A stretch of 48,132 bases of DNA from Pisciglobus halotolerans (GCF_900113675.1 NZ_FOQE01000015.1:1-48132); one strand, 5' to 3'; positions 35,433-43,745 are shown, counted from the first letter of the stretch. The notes: generated by a model not told the origin, from the sequence alone. Numbers and translations: made by a program.

Positions 35433-38120
35433 TCAAATAAACTTATCTTCATACTCTTGTTGGGTTAAGTAGACTTCTCTTGGTTTTGATCCTTTATTTT
35501 CTGAAATGATGTTTTCCTGTTCTAATGCTTCAATTAAATTGGAAGCACGGTTAAAGCCAATTTTAAACTTGCGCTGTAAAGAAGAAGCAGATACATGACC
35601 AGCCTCAACGATATAAGGCAGCACTTCTTCAAATAATTCATCTCTCTCTTCAATGGTTTCAGCTTTCTTCATCAAAGATTCCGGTTGAAAGGCATAAACT
35701 GGTTTTCGTTGTTCTTTGACAAAGTCCACTACGCTGTCGATTTCTTCATCGACAAATGTCCCTTGAAGGCGAACAGGACGATTCGTACCGTTTCCTAAAA
35801 ACAGCATATCTCCTTTTCCTAACAATTTTTCAGCTCCGCTTGCATCAAGAATCGTACGGGAATCGACTTGACTAGAAACCATAAATGCAATACGCGATGG
35901 GATATTGTTTTTGATCGTTCCTGTGATTACATCCACGCTTGGTCTTTGTGTCGCAACAATCAAATGAATCCCAGCAGCACGCGCTTTTTGAGTGATTCGT
36001 GCTATTGAATCTTGCACTTCATTACTTGCAACCATCATCAAATCAGCCAATTCATCGATCACGATAACGATATAAGGAATTTTAAGTCCGTAATCCCCAG
36101 CTTTTTCGGCTTTTTGGTTAAATTGTTCTATGTTTCGGGCACCAGCTGCAGCCAATTTTTGATAACGTTCTTCCATTTCATTAACGGCCCATTTTAAAGC
36201 CTCATTGGCAGCCTTTGGTTCTGAAATTACCGGCGACAACAAATGCGGAATACCGTTATAAGGTGCAAGCTCCACAGCTTTTGGATCGATCAAAATCAAT
36301 TTTACTTCACTTGGTTTTGCTTTGTATAATAGACTGACCAAAAGGGAGTTGATAAAGACACTCTTTCCTGAGCCAGTAGCTCCGGCGATCAGTCCATGCG
36401 GCATTTTATTTAAAGTCGTTACAATAGATTCACCTGAAAGATTGATGCCGATCGCAATCGTCAGCGGAGAAGGACTTTGAACAAAGGCTTCGCTTTTCAT
36501 GACCTCTGCCAACATGACCGGACGTGAATATTCATTAGGAATCTCTACTCCAACAGTGTTTTTACCTGGGATCGGTGCTTCGATCCTGATATCTTTAGCT
36601 GCTAGAGAAAGCTTCAAATCATCAGACAAATTTGTGATTTTATTTACTTTGACACCGCGTGCTAACTGTAGTTCAAATTGAGTAACTGCTGGTCCGATCG
36701 TCCAACTGACGACTTGTGCATCTACATTAAAAGCATCCAGTGTTTCATTTAACCGTTCTGCTTGTTCCAATACCCAATCATCGATCGCAGATGTCTCAAA
36801 CGCTACAGGCTCTTTTAACAGCGAAACAGATGGAAAAGTATACCTTTTCTCGCTTTCTGTTGATGTTAATAGTGTCTCTTCGTCTGCTTGTTCTTTCGTT
36901 CTATCCAATTCTTCTATTCTATCCGATTCTTCTAATGAAGAGAGAATCTCTTGAATACTTTCTTGTTCTTCCATGACTTTGTGATGTTTTTTGATGCCAT
37001 CAATTGTTTCATCTTTAACAGTTTGTTCTTGGACAGATCCCTCATTGTTAGTATTTTCATCGTCTTCTGCTGTTTTGCTTGCTTCTCCAACAGCTTTTTG
37101 TCGCCGTTCTTTTATCCACTCTATAGAAGATCTTGACTGTAAAGATCGCGTCTCTTTTTGTTCAGTTGACTGGATTTCAGACAAGATGTCATTGATTTCT
37201 GAAGAACTAGTAGGTGTAGCTACGGACGGTAAACCAGCTGGAAACTCATCAAAATAACGGCCGATTTTCCCGCCTCTGCTCTCTCTTAAACTAAATTCTT
37301 CCGCAATCATTCCAGCTAATGAACGCGACAAACTTTTTCGTTTGGGTTTAACCAACGGCTCTGGATCTAATTTTCCTGAAAAGACGGTTTTGAAAGAAGT
37401 TGTCTCTTTGAGGTCTTCTTCAGGCAAGATATGTTCTTCTGATCGCGCAACACCATTTTCTTGTTTGTGTTGCTCGTCTGTAGCTGCCACGACAGGCAGA
37501 CTCCCTTCTTGTACAAGCAATCGATGTTTTTCTGCCTCTGCGCCTTCAGTTACTTCTTGCTGAAGATCTGCATCTGTTTCATTATCTATTGCTTCTTGTG
37601 TTTCTTCATCTACTTCTACAAGTGCGGCTTCTTTGATTTCTTGCTGTGCTTCTTCCTCGGTCTCTTCCTCTATTTCAACTATGTTTTCATCTATTTCTTC
37701 ATTCGTTACGATGTAAAGCGACTCACCAAGCGAAGACAAATAACAATCGAGTAGAAGAAAGTCATCTTCACGTTTCGTTAAGCTTTCTTTCAATTTCGAA
37801 AAGTCAATATCATCTTTTTTCTTTAAAACTTTGCGATGATGTTTTCCAAAGTAAGAAGGAGGAACTTCATGCACTTTAAAGGGGGTAGAACTTCTCTCTT
37901 CATGAAAAAGATTGATTTGTTTCCTATTGCTATGTTCAGAAGTTCGCTGCGGGACTATTGTTTTCTTATAAGGGTGTTGGTCATGCTGCTGAAAAAAAGG
38001 AATCTGAGTTTGTTTCTGCTCTGCTGCAGAATGTCTTTTTTTTCGGTTAGGTGAATACAGCTGTTCGCTCTGCTTCAATTCGCGCCTCTTTTGATAAATA
38101 GGCCCATTATATTTAGCCAT
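35433..38120 (-). CDS. sftA: Soluble FtsK/SpoIIIE-type DNA translocase (SftA-like)
   Basis: About 895 residues. There are no N-terminal membrane helices; instead there is a basic then strongly acidic Glu-rich region (about 120-230) and a C-terminal motor with Walker A GATGSGKSVFINS, Walker B IVIVIDELADLMM and a winged-helix gamma domain (ASSLQRKFKIGFNRASNLIEALEQ). This matches B. subtilis SftA (YtpS), which moves chromosome ends away from the closing septum; its position between ytpR and murC also matches. ATG 38120 follows AAAGGAG with 8-nt spacing. A membrane-anchored FtsK is presumably encoded elsewhere. Confidence 0.87.
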   Translation of the reverse strand: MAKYNGPIYQKRRELKQSEQLYSPNRKKRHSAAEQKQTQIPFFQQHDQHPYKKTIVPQRTSEHSNRKQINLFHEERSSTPFKVHEVPPSYFGKHHRKVLKKKDDIDFSKLKESLTKREDDFLLLDCYLSSLGESLYIVTNEEIDENIVEIEEETEEEAQQEIKEAALVEVDEETQEAIDNETDADLQQEVTEGAEAEKHRLLVQEGSLPVVAATDEQHKQENGVARSEEHILPEEDLKETTSFKTVFSGKLDPEPLVKPKRKSLSRSLAGMIAEEFSLRESRGGKIGRYFDEFPAGLPSVATPTSSSEINDILSEIQSTEQKETRSLQSRSSIEWIKERRQKAVGEASKTAEDDENTNNEGSVQEQTVKDETIDGIKKHHKVMEEQESIQEILSSLEESDRIEELDRTKEQADEETLLTSTESEKRYTFPSVSLLKEPVAFETSAIDDWVLEQAERLNETLDAFNVDAQVVSWTIGPAVTQFELQLARGVKVNKITNLSDDLKLSLAAKDIRIEAPIPGKNTVGVEIPNEYSRPVMLAEVMKSEAFVQSPSPLTIAIGINLSGESIVTTLNKMPHGLIAGATGSGKSVFINSLLVSLLYKAKPSEVKLILIDPKAVELAPYNGIPHLLSPVISEPKAANEALKWAVNEMEERYQKLAAAGARNIEQFNQKAEKAGDYGLKIPYIVIVIDELADLMMVASNEVQDSIARITQKARAAGIHLIVATQRPSVDVITGTIKNNIPSRIAFMVSSQVDSRTILDASGAEKLLGKGDMLFLGNGTNRPVRLQGTFVDEEIDSVVDFVKEQRKPVYAFQPESLMKKAETIEERDELFEEVLPYIVEAGHVSASSLQRKFKIGFNRASNLIEALEQENIISENKGSKPREVYLTQQEYEDKFI

Positions 38121-38191
38121 CTCAGGTACTCCTTTCTCCATAAGTACGGTGTATAGTTTACCACAAAAAAATAAGGGTTTATACCCAAAAT

Positions 38192-38221
38192 AAAGAGGCT
38201 GTTATCCGAACCAGCCTCTTT
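38192..38221 (-). terminator. ytpR operon terminator
   Basis: A perfect 10-bp stem AAAGAGGCTG/CAGCCTCTTT is followed by ATTTT on the minus strand. It ends the pepA-type/ytpP/usp/ytpR transcript before sftA. Confidence 0.8.
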
Positions 38222-38360
38222 CTATCATGCTTCAAGTTCTATGAAAAACGCTCTGTTTAAAAAAGCATCGGTTTCACTTCTGCATAAGTGTTGCCTTTTT
38301 TAAGATGCATTTTTAGATCCTATGATTTTGCTTATCGTTTGTTTACTTTCAACCTCTACT

Positions 38361-38978
38361 TTAAAAATCAACTTGAAATGCTTCTCCTGTTGGTGTTGCT
38401 TCTGGCAGTACTAAGATCCCTTTTTTTGCAGGTTCTTGTTCAAGATTCAGTTCTCTGGCAGAGCAGATCATTCCATGGCTTGGTTCTCCTCTTAGCTCGC
38501 CATCCCAAATGACCATTCCGCTTGGCATGATGGCTCCAACTTTTGCTACAACCACTTTTTGTCCTTGCGCAATATTTGGAGCACCACAGACGATTTGAAG
38601 AACTTTACCTCCATCAATCTCTGTTTGGGTGATCGATAAATGATCTGAATCTGGATGAGGGACACATTCTTTAACATGCCCAACCACAAATTTGGGTGAC
38701 AAATCCGCTGTTAAAAGGTCTGAAAACCCAGCCTCTTCTAAAGCTTTATTCATGACGGCTACTTGTTGTTCCGTTAATGTAACAGGCCCTTTTTCATTGA
38801 TCGAGAATAAATCTGAAACAGAAAAGAAATTATATCCCTTTGTTTCGCCTGAAGTCTCGTCAAAGACACGCGCAATATTTTGTCGTCTTTCTGTTTTTAA
38901 TTGCGTTTGTTCACTATTATTCAGCATCACGATCAATGTATCACCGATGCCTTCTCTATTGTAACTACTGATTAACAT
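38361..38978 (-). CDS. ytpR: YtpR family tRNA-binding protein
   Basis: A 205-residue protein with a DUF4479-type N-terminal domain (to about 100) and a C-terminal EMAP/OB-fold tRNA-binding domain (FVVGHVKECVPHPDSDHLSITQTEIDGGKVLQIVCGAPNI, GMICSARELNL), like the domain fused to PheT or MetG. The precise role is unknown. Its ATG directly follows the usp stop (TAAATG), indicating translational coupling. Confidence 0.88.
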   Translation of the reverse strand: MLISSYNREGIGDTLIVMLNNSEQTQLKTERRQNIARVFDETSGETKGYNFFSVSDLFSINEKGPVTLTEQQVAVMNKALEEAGFSDLLTADLSPKFVVGHVKECVPHPDSDHLSITQTEIDGGKVLQIVCGAPNIAQGQKVVVAKVGAIMPSGMVIWDGELRGEPSHGMICSARELNLEQEPAKKGILVLPEATPTGEAFQVDF

Positions 38979-39446
38979 TTATTCTTCATTCTCCTCTTCA
39001 TTTCTAACAATCAACACGTCACAAGGTGCTGCACGAATAATTTGCTCGCTCACACTTCCTACCATCCAACGTTCGATCGCATTGAGACCAGTTTGTCCTA
39101 CTACGATCAAGTCTGCATGATACTTTCTTGGCAGTTCTTTTGAAAGTACAGTTTTAGGATTGCCTTTTGTTAGATCTATCGTTACTTTTTCTACACCCGC
39201 TGATGCAGCTCTATGTTTATATTCTGCAAGCTTTTTTTCTATTTCAGATGTATCAAAATCAATGTCATCAAAATACAAAGCAGGTTCTCCCATAGTATAG
39301 ACATGTGTATCGATGGCATGAGTAATGATCAGTTCGCTGTGATTGCGCAAAGCGATTTCGATCGCTTTCATCAAAGCGTATTCGGCTGATTCACTGCCAT
39401 CTACCGCTGACAGAATGCGTTTGTATTCCTGTTTGTCGTTTTGCAT
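38979..39446 (-). CDS. Universal stress protein, UspA family
   Basis: A 155-residue Usp domain. KRILSAVDGSESAEYALMKAIEIA is the start, and GQTGLNAIERWMVGSVSEQII is the ATP-binding G-2x-G-9x-G-S motif, so nucleotide binding is likely. It lies between ytpP and ytpR on one transcript; most other Firmicutes lack a usp in this operon, as far as I know. Confidence 0.92.
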   Translation of the reverse strand: MQNDKQEYKRILSAVDGSESAEYALMKAIEIALRNHSELIITHAIDTHVYTMGEPALYFDDIDFDTSEIEKKLAEYKHRAASAGVEKVTIDLTKGNPKTVLSKELPRKYHADLIVVGQTGLNAIERWMVGSVSEQIIRAAPCDVLIVRNEEENEE

Positions 39447-39472
39447 CTAAATCTCCTCCATAGAAATATTTT

Positions 39473-39784
39473 TTATAAAGTTGCGATAAATGCTTCGATC
39501 TCTTCCTTTGTTTTTCGATCTTTATTGACAAAGCGTCCTATTTCTTTGCCGTCGTTATAAGCGACAAAACTTGGAATACCAAAAATAGAAAGCTCTTCGC
39601 ATAAATCAATAAACTCATCTCTATCCACTTCTATGAAACGGATATCAGTATGAGAAGCCGTGATTTCTGGCATCACAGGCTGGATAAATCGACAGTCGGG
39701 ACACCAGTCTGCTGTGAAAAAGAAAAGCACTTTTCCTTGGGTCATCAGTGTTTGGTATGCTTCAACTGAAGTCAGTTTTTCCAT
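39473..39784 (-). CDS. ytpP: Thioredoxin-like protein YtpP
   Basis: A 103-residue thioredoxin-fold protein with the active-site WCPDC (27-31) in FFFTADWCPDCRFIQP and the cis-proline segment SIFGIPSF. The CPDC active site differs from the CGPC of TrxA. It follows the M42 gene by 13 nt, as ytpP follows ytoP in B. subtilis. Confidence 0.92.
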   Translation of the reverse strand: MEKLTSVEAYQTLMTQGKVLFFFTADWCPDCRFIQPVMPEITASHTDIRFIEVDRDEFIDLCEELSIFGIPSFVAYNDGKEIGRFVNKDRKTKEEIEAFIATL

Positions 39785-39797
39785 TCTTTTTCCTCCA

Positions 39798-40877
39798 CTA
39801 GTTATTTTTCAATATAGTTTCCAATGTACTGCGGTCTAGCGTTTGTACTACCTGTTTCAACATTTCTTTAGCTGCTGCATAATCATCAATATGAAAAACA
39901 GTTTGATGAGTGTGGATATAGCGCGCACAAACACCGATTACTGCGCTTGGTACTCCATTATTGATCACTTGAGCCGCTCCTGCATCTGTTCCGCCTTTTG
40001 AAACAAAATATTGATAAGGAATATCATTGGTCTCTGCTGTGTCTAAAAGAAATTCTCTCATTCCTTTCAACGTGATCATGCCTGGGTCTTGAATTCTTAG
40101 TAAGAACCCTTCTCCTAAATGACCAAAGGATGATTTATCGCCCGTCAAGTCGTCAGCTGCAGAACAGTCAACTGCAAAAAACAAATCTGGTTTGAATTGA
40201 TGTACCGCACCTTTTGTTCCTCTTAAGCCAACTTCTTCTTGTACATTCGCACCAGCGATCAACGTGTTTGGTAAAGATTCATTTGCCAATTCTTTCAGCA
40301 TTTCGATCACAACGGTTGTTCCATAGCGATTGTCCCAAGCTTTAGACAAAATTCTTTTGCCATTCGCCATTTTGACTGTTTCGACATCTGGCACGATCGC
40401 ATCTCCCGGTCTCACACCAAAAGACATTGCTTCTTCTTTTGATTCAAAACCAGCATCAAATAGAACATCCGCAATTTCAAGCTTGCCGCTATTTCCATCT
40501 TTTCCTCTTAGCAAATGAGGCGGAACAGAAGAAGACACACACGGATAATCGCCTTTTGCAGTTTGTAATGTAAAGCGTTGTGCAGAAACGACATAAGGAT
40601 TCCAGCCACCGAGCGGAACCACTCTGAATAAACCTTGTTCCGTTATATTCGCAATCATAAAACCAACTTCATCCATATGCGCTGCAACCATCACTCTTGG
40701 CGCCTGTTCAATATTGCTTTTTTTAATCCCAAATATTCCTCCGAGCCCATCTTGTCGAACTTCATCGACGTAAGGAGTGATTTGCTTGCGCATCTCTTCT
40801 CGGACACGGTGTTCAAACCCGCTTGTACCTTGTAGCTCAGTCATTTTTTTTATCAAATCAAAAGTGTCTTTTTCCAT
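39798..40877 (-). CDS. pepA: M42 glutamyl aminopeptidase (third copy, YtoP/PepA-type)
   Basis: A dinuclear aminopeptidase of about 359 residues. Motifs [54 protein letters not shown] and YIHTHQTVFH are all present. It heads the ytpP-usp-ytpR operon. The likely ATG 40877 has no ribosome binding site. A strong AAGGAG (40920-40925) instead serves a 5-codon ORF (40894-40911) ending 16 nt upstream. An in-frame TTG (40892) is another possible start. Confidence 0.88.
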   Translation of the reverse strand: MEKDTFDLIKKMTELQGTSGFEHRVREEMRKQITPYVDEVRQDGLGGIFGIKKSNIEQAPRVMVAAHMDEVGFMIANITEQGLFRVVPLGGWNPYVVSAQRFTLQTAKGDYPCVSSSVPPHLLRGKDGNSGKLEIADVLFDAGFESKEEAMSFGVRPGDAIVPDVETVKMANGKRILSKAWDNRYGTTVVIEMLKELANESLPNTLIAGANVQEEVGLRGTKGAVHQFKPDLFFAVDCSAADDLTGDKSSFGHLGEGFLLRIQDPGMITLKGMREFLLDTAETNDIPYQYFVSKGGTDAGAAQVINNGVPSAVIGVCARYIHTHQTVFHIDDYAAAKEMLKQVVQTLDRSTLETILKNN

Positions 40878-40893
40878 TTTTTGTATACACAAA

Positions 40894-40911
40894 CTACTGA
40901 ATCTTCAGCAT
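40894..40911 (-). other. Five-codon leader ORF (MLKIQ) before the third M42 gene
   Basis: ATG at 40911 stands 8 nt after AAGGAG, and the ORF reads Met-Leu-Lys-Ile-Gln-stop. The real gene begins shortly after the stop without its own site, so translation may depend on re-initiation. Confidence 0.45.
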
Positions 40912-40952
40912 TTGTGTTTCTCCTTCCTTATGAAAAATACTTCTCCTCTTTC

Positions 40953-40981
40953 ATTATAACTGATTTTCACTATGTTTTTAA
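40953..40981 (-). promoter_or_regulatory. Promoter of the third M42 gene operon
   Basis: A perfect -10 TATAAT (40953-40958) with -35 TTAAAA (40976-40981) at 17 nt. Confidence 0.6.
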
Positions 40982-41066
40982 ATAAGACTATCTAAATTTC
41001 TTTTTTTATCAAAATAAGCTATACTGAAATTAGTATCATGCAATCTAAAGTCAGGAGGTTTTTTAA

Positions 41067-41405
41067 ATGATTAGAAAAAAAGAATTATGTCCTTGGCTGA
41101 TATTCGCAGGCGGTGTATTAGTGGGAACAGGAGTTGCAGCTGGTTTTGGATTAAGCCGTTATATGCAAAAACACAAACCAATGAACGGAGACAAAATTCT
41201 TGAACGCGTCAAAAAGGCCTTTTTGGAAGAAGGTCCAATCGAAGGTTCATGGATCGAATTAACAAAAGTTCCTTTAAATAAGTTTGCATTAAAAACGAAA
41301 GCCTATTACGGTGGCATTTCGCGTATGGAAGAAGATCAGCTGATCCAATACGAATTTATTGCAGATGCCTATACTGGGAGTGTGTTAGACATTTACCGTC
41401 TCTGA
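41067..41405 (+). CDS. Small membrane-anchored PepSY-like protein
   Basis: This 112-residue protein has one N-terminal membrane segment (about 11-33, LIFAGGVLVGTGVAAGFGL) and a soluble domain ending EDQLIQYEFIADAYTGSVLDIYRL, like PepSY-related YtzB proteins that sit next to ytoP in bacilli. PepSY domains are thought to inhibit or regulate peptidases, which would fit its divergent pairing with an M42 gene, but this is inference. AGGAGG precedes the ATG, and a TATACT -10 lies at 41020-41025. Confidence 0.7.
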   Translation: MIRKKELCPWLIFAGGVLVGTGVAAGFGLSRYMQKHKPMNGDKILERVKKAFLEEGPIEGSWIELTKVPLNKFALKTKAYYGGISRMEEDQLIQYEFIADAYTGSVLDIYRL

Positions 41406-41440
41406 TGAAAAGGTTTCTTCTTTTCATCAGTTTTCTTTTT
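41402..41440 (+). terminator. Terminator of the PepSY-like gene
   Basis: CTGATGAAAA (41402-41411) pairs with TTTTCATCAG (41421-41430), followed by TTTTCTTTTT. Confidence 0.85.
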
Positions 41441-41479
41441 TAATAAGCAAGTTTTAAGCATTTATCACTAACTTTCAGG

Positions 41480-41508
41480 TTTCAATTGCTCTAGCAGAAC
41501 AATTGAAA
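41480..41508. repeat. Inverted repeat in the 41441-41600 gap
   Basis: TTTCAATTG and CAATTGAAA are exact reverse complements around an 11-nt loop. It has no T-run and no known role. The rest of the gap shows nothing else. Confidence 0.55.
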
Positions 41509-41596
41509 TTACTTTTGAAATAGCACGTTCCCACTTCACTACGAAGAACAGCTAAAAGGTCATATCCTCAACTTTTGCTGATTCTAATCGATAGAA

Positions 41597-41642
41597 AACA
41601 AAAAAGCGGCTGAGAGAAAATAATTTTCTCTCAGCCGCTTTC
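41597..41642 (-). terminator. trmB terminator
   Basis: An 18-bp perfect stem AAAGCGGCTGAGAGAAAA/TTTTCTCTCAGCCGCTTT is followed by TTTTG on the minus strand. Confidence 0.9.
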
Positions 41643-41648
41643 TTATAC

Positions 41649-42296
41649 TTATTTTTTTGCATTAAACTGTGCTTCAACACGATAAATGCGATTCCCTCTC
41701 GAAGAAAATTTTTCTTCATATTCTGTCATTATATTGCCTTCGTAATCACTCTGGTGCAAGTCTAACCACACTTGTTTCAACAACATGCCATATTTTGAAA
41801 AACTAACCAACGAATATTCAAACAGGCCTTGGTTATCTGTTTTGAAATGAATTTCGCCATTTGGTATCAATATATTTTCGTAGACTGCGAGAAATGTTTG
41901 GTACGTCAAACGTCTCTTTTCGTGACGTGTTTTTGGCCATGGATCTGAAAAGTTCAAATAAACCCGATCTACTTCATTTTCTGCAAAATATTGCGTTAGT
42001 TCTCCCCCATTTACATGAAGCAGTTGGAGATTAGGTTGAGGATCCTCCACCTGTTTATCTAGCGCACTTACGATTACACTTGTTTGAAGTTCGATTCCAA
42101 TGTAATTGATTTCAGGATGCTGTTTAGCCATTTGGTAGACAAATTGTCCTTTTCCCATTCCGATTTCGATATGGAGCGGTTGTTTATTTTCAAATCTTTC
42201 ACTCCATCTGCCTTTCCATTCTTCAGGTTGATCGGGGATATATTGAGGATAAGAAGCAATTTTTTGTGGTGCTTCCGGCTTATTTCTTAAACGCAT
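41649..42296 (-). CDS. trmB: tRNA (guanine46-N7)-methyltransferase
   Basis: A 215-residue SAM-dependent methyltransferase forming m7G46. The motifs are [16 protein letters not shown] (SAM loop), [11 protein letters not shown] and [23 protein letters not shown]. It is normally next to ytmP; here a hairpin and the 282-bp element lie between them. A 5' leader hairpin is at 42362-42396. Confidence 0.95.
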   Translation of the reverse strand: MRLRNKPEAPQKIASYPQYIPDQPEEWKGRWSERFENKQPLHIEIGMGKGQFVYQMAKQHPEINYIGIELQTSVIVSALDKQVEDPQPNLQLLHVNGGELTQYFAENEVDRVYLNFSDPWPKTRHEKRRLTYQTFLAVYENILIPNGEIHFKTDNQGLFEYSLVSFSKYGMLLKQVWLDLHQSDYEGNIMTEYEEKFSSRGNRIYRVEAQFNAKK

Positions 42297-42361
42297 AAGG
42301 TTTCTCCTATCTCAGTCTAATGATGATGTCACATACTTTTTGTGCGATCCACTCTGTAAAA

Positions 42362-42396
42362 GAATCACATCAGTTGCTGCATGGTTCAGCAGATTC
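42362..42396 (-). repeat. Hairpin in the trmB 5' region
   Basis: Nested arms GAATC/GATTC and TGCTG/CAGCA can form a hairpin in the trmB leader. No known leader family is recognised. Confidence 0.4.
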
Positions 42397-42428
42397 TTAT
42401 AAGATCGTATTCTTTTTTACAGAAGAAG

Positions 42429-42460
42429 AGAGACTGGAAATTTATTCCGGTCTCTTTTGT
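42429..42460. terminator. Terminator-like hairpin between ytmP and trmB
   Basis: AGAGACTGGAA (42429-42439) pairs with TTCCGGTCTCT (42445-42455), followed on the plus strand by TTTGTCTTT. The minus-strand tract is poorer. The 282-bp element inserted just beyond it. Confidence 0.55.
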
Positions 42461-42468
42461 CTTTATTG
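42461..42468. repeat. Target-site duplication, left copy
   Basis: CTTTATTG is identical to 42751-42758 and flanks the 282-bp element directly. Eight bases is the ISL3-family duplication length. Confidence 0.85.
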
Positions 42469-42750
42469 GGTTCTTCCTCTTTTAACGTTGGTAAAGAAAT
42501 TTCCTACGGTCGATGGGCTACTGATGGAAAGCCATGAGAACACATTGAGCCGAAAATCGCGTCTCAATGCTTGCAAGCTTCAAACTTAGTGTAACGGCTA
42601 AAGCCTAACACTAAGTGATTCACATTGCATCTTTTTTCATGACTATCAGTAGCCCTATGCGCCTCCTGAAATTTCTAGAAATAGGATTCTAACGAGTTTA
42701 GCATTAAAAAACTGATTTTTTTGCAGACCAACGTTAAATATTGTAGAACC
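42469..42750. mobile_element. Structured 282-bp MITE-like element with ISL3-type ends
   Basis: The left end begins GGTTCTTCCTCTTTTAACG and the right end, read inward, begins GGTTCTACAATATTTAACG; both continue TTGGT and match in 19 of 24 positions. A perfect 8-bp duplication flanks it. No transposase is present. Inside are nested inverted repeats: GAAATTTC (42496/42668), GGGCTACTGAT/ATCAGTAGCCC (42515-42525/42645-42655), CATTGAG/CTCAATG (42543/42563) and ACTTAGTGT/ACACTAAGT (42584/42608) around GGCT/AGCC. It is probably mobilised by an ISL3-family transposase such as the one at the window start (inference). Confidence 0.85.
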
Positions 42751-42758
42751 CTTTATTG
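42751..42758. repeat. Target-site duplication, right copy
   Basis: This second CTTTATTG ends one base before the ytmP stop codon (42760), so the insertion is immediately 3' of that gene. Confidence 0.85.
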
Positions 42759-42759
42759 T

Positions 42760-43545
42760 TTAGTTTTGTTGCAAAATCAACTGTTGTAAACGAATAATGG
42801 CTTGATTCATTTTATGAAATTTTGTTTCTTTATGATATTTCTTGATTTGTAATAAATCGTTCATTGCAGCATACCAAACCATTCGGTGAATCAGATCTTT
42901 CGACAATTCTTCTCCATAGCCTTCAAGCCAATTCTGCCAGTTTTCTTTTTTTACATATTGACACAATAACATCCCGAGATCCATTGCTGGGTCACACAGC
43001 ATAGCGGACTCCCAATCTACAAGATATAAGCGGTCTTCATCTGACAAAAGCCAATTTTTACGATCGATATCTCCGTGACAAACGGTCATTTTTTCTGTTT
43101 CAAGTGAAGGAAGAGTATTTTCCAATTGATACACGACCTCTTGCAGAAAAGGATGATTTCTCAGATCTAAAGAAAGACCATCTAAGTAGCTATCGACTAA
43201 GTCAACTGGATTGATGGTTTTTCCACCCACTCTTGTCAACATTCTTTTCAGTGTTTGCGAATGATGGATTCTACTCAGCAGTCCGGCAACTTCTTGAGAA
43301 GACATTTCATCGCTATGCAAAGTTCGTCCATTAAGCCACTCTTGAGCAGTCAAGACATCGCCATTTCCGATTCGTTTTGTCCATACTAATTTTGGCGTGA
43401 TGCCTTCAACAGAAAGCGCAGCTAAAAAAGGAGACGAATTTCGTTTCAGAAAAACTTTTTCTTCCTCTTTCGTTCCCATATAAGCTTGTCCGGTGTCACC
43501 ACCTATTGGATGCAGCTTCCATCCAGAATCGATTTGCAAATCCAT
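42760..43545 (-). CDS. ytmP: YtmP-like phosphotransferase (choline/aminoglycoside kinase fold)
   Basis: A 261-residue protein of the aminoglycoside phosphotransferase/choline kinase-like family. The catalytic loop is VCHGDIDRKNWLL and the metal motif is LYLVDWESAMLCDPAMDLGMLL. The substrate is unknown; a sugar or small-molecule alcohol kinase is likely, and nothing suggests drug resistance. It is next to trmB as in B. subtilis, but a mobile element sits 2 nt after its stop. Confidence 0.85.
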   Translation of the reverse strand: MDLQIDSGWKLHPIGGDTGQAYMGTKEEEKVFLKRNSSPFLAALSVEGITPKLVWTKRIGNGDVLTAQEWLNGRTLHSDEMSSQEVAGLLSRIHHSQTLKRMLTRVGGKTINPVDLVDSYLDGLSLDLRNHPFLQEVVYQLENTLPSLETEKMTVCHGDIDRKNWLLSDEDRLYLVDWESAMLCDPAMDLGMLLCQYVKKENWQNWLEGYGEELSKDLIHRMVWYAAMNDLLQIKKYHKETKFHKMNQAIIRLQQLILQQN

Positions 43546-43703
43546 ATATTATCATTCCCTATTCAGTAATCAAGCTGTTACCTTTAGACTAAAAAAAGAC
43601 AGATATCAATTCTGACACCTCTCCTATTCTCGATATCTATTTTAGTTTCTATTTTCTTTCTCGTCAAGCGCATATGTGTTCTTTTTTTGTCCTTCTCATT
43701 TAC

Positions 43704-43745
43704 CAGCGAAAAAGGAGCCGGCCTTTAGACCTTTGCTCCCTTTCA
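43704..43745 (-). terminator. dat terminator
   Basis: GAAAGGGAGC pairs with GCTCCTTTTTC on the minus strand, giving a stem plus T-run after the dat stop. Confidence 0.65.

Noticed and set aside
37461-37754. Plus-strand ORFs opposite sftA, such as a Cys/Phe-rich 97-codon frame
   Set aside because: They are mirror frames of the Glu-rich sftA region; the low-complexity Phe/Leu/Cys composition is a by-product.
38257-38310. 17-codon minus-strand ORF between ytpR and its terminator (MHLKKGNTYAEVKPMLF)
   Set aside because: It has only a weak AGGA site and no homologue I recognise; short ORFs of this size are expected by chance here.
42320-42589. 89-codon plus-strand ORF running into the 282-bp element
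   Set aside because: It crosses the terminator hairpin and the element boundary, has no ribosome binding site and no recognisable protein features; its C-terminal half is encoded by transposon hairpins.
42760-43545. Aminoglycoside resistance phosphotransferase
   Set aside because: The fold is shared, but the sequence and trmB neighbourhood identify the housekeeping YtmP family.
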